6,009 bases of DNA from Planctomycetota bacterium (GTDB lineage Bacteria > Planctomycetota > Brocadiia > SM23-32), in NCBI GenBank assembly GCA_030604585.1, contig JAUVVP010000148.1:1-6009 (forward strand). The letters are read 5' to 3'. The notes beneath the pieces were generated by a model that was given only the letters and a program-made list of their open reading frames with translations, was not told the DNA's origin and searched no databases. The translations under genes and the position numbers were made by a program. Positions 5,750-6,009 of this stretch are shown here, piece by piece; the first letter of the stretch is position 1; every line of letters starts with the position of its first letter.

Positions 5750-6009
5750 ATGGGCGTGCAACCGTCAGAGGAGAGCATCAGCAGGGCCTATGAGCTGGCC
5801 AATCCGTGCGTGGTCTGCCCGCGGCTCTGCCGGGTGGACCGCCCAGCCGGGGAGAAGGGCTACTGCGGCGTGGGGGCGCGGCCCATCGTCTCGAGCGCCG
5901 GTCCGCATTACGGCGAGGAGCGGCCACTGGTCGGGCGCGGCGGCTCGGGCACCATATTCATGGCCGGCTGCAACATGCTGTGCGTCTTCTGCCAGAACTA
6001 CGACATCAG
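5750..6009 (+). CDS. Radical SAM protein, PflX (COG1313) type, 3'-partial
   Basis: Eighty-six codons are visible before the window ends. The radical SAM motif CNMLCVFC (C74-x3-C78-x2-C81), followed by QNYDI, binds the [4Fe-4S] cluster that cleaves S-adenosylmethionine. Upstream is a second cysteine set, C20-x2-C23-x3-C27 and C39 in GYCG, with intervening R-x-D-R-x-A-G-E-K-G; this N-terminal pattern plus SGTIFMAGCN is typical of PflX-like proteins, homologues of pyruvate formate-lyase activase whose substrates are mostly unknown. The AmrS-type (AmmeMemoRadiSam) relatives share the overall plan but fit less well. The ATG at 5750 is the first after an in-frame TAA at 5732-5734; there is no Shine-Dalgarno because a heptamer array lies directly upstream, so translation may be leaderless or weak. 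Confidence 0.88.
   Translation, partial: MGVQPSEESISRAYELANPCVVCPRLCRVDRPAGEKGYCGVGARPIVSSAGPHYGEERPLVGRGGSGTIFMAGCNMLCVFCQNYDI

Noticed and set aside
1..6009. CRISPR array, tRNA/rRNA, insertion sequence or phage genes
   Set aside because: No spaced direct repeats, cloverleaf, transposase motif or terminal repeats were seen on either strand.

Overview
This is a GC-rich bacterial window with dense coding, short intergenic gaps, Shine-Dalgarno-led starts and consensus TATAAT -10 boxes. A four-subunit ferredoxin-dependent 2-oxoacid oxidoreductase and a radical SAM protein suggest an anaerobic or facultative lineage that uses ferredoxin. The sequence alone does not fix the phylum; GC-rich environmental phyla such as Planctomycetota, Armatimonadota or Chloroflexota are plausible guesses only.

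Layout, left to right. (1) A plus-strand hypothetical gene runs in from the left edge and stops at 758. (2) A short convergent gap (759-831) holds a weak terminator-like hairpin. (3) A minus-strand operon reads right to left from 4805 to 832: xseB (exonuclease VII small subunit), nadK (NAD kinase), then ferredoxin-like delta, alpha, beta and gamma subunits of a Kor/Vor-type 2-oxoacid:ferredoxin oxidoreductase. (4) A divergent regulatory region (4806-5026) carries a TATAAT promoter on each strand; the one serving the operon lies inside a perfect 7-bp inverted repeat. (5) A plus-strand gene (5027-5590) encodes an N-terminally anchored protein built from six D-x2-G-x2-R repeats. (6) A non-coding gap (5591-5749) ends in a four-copy 7-bp tandem repeat. 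(7) A radical SAM gene of the PflX (COG1313) type starts at 5750 and runs off the right edge.

How the genes fit together. The oxidoreductase subunits should form one enzyme converting a 2-oxoacid plus CoA to an acyl-CoA, CO2 and reduced ferredoxin. NadK makes NADP+, so the operon joins two redox-cofactor functions, but its link to xseB is probably only transcriptional. Most of the window is ordinary metabolism. The least described items are the repeat protein, the palindrome over the operon promoter and the heptamer array. I found no convincing previously undescribed multi-gene system.
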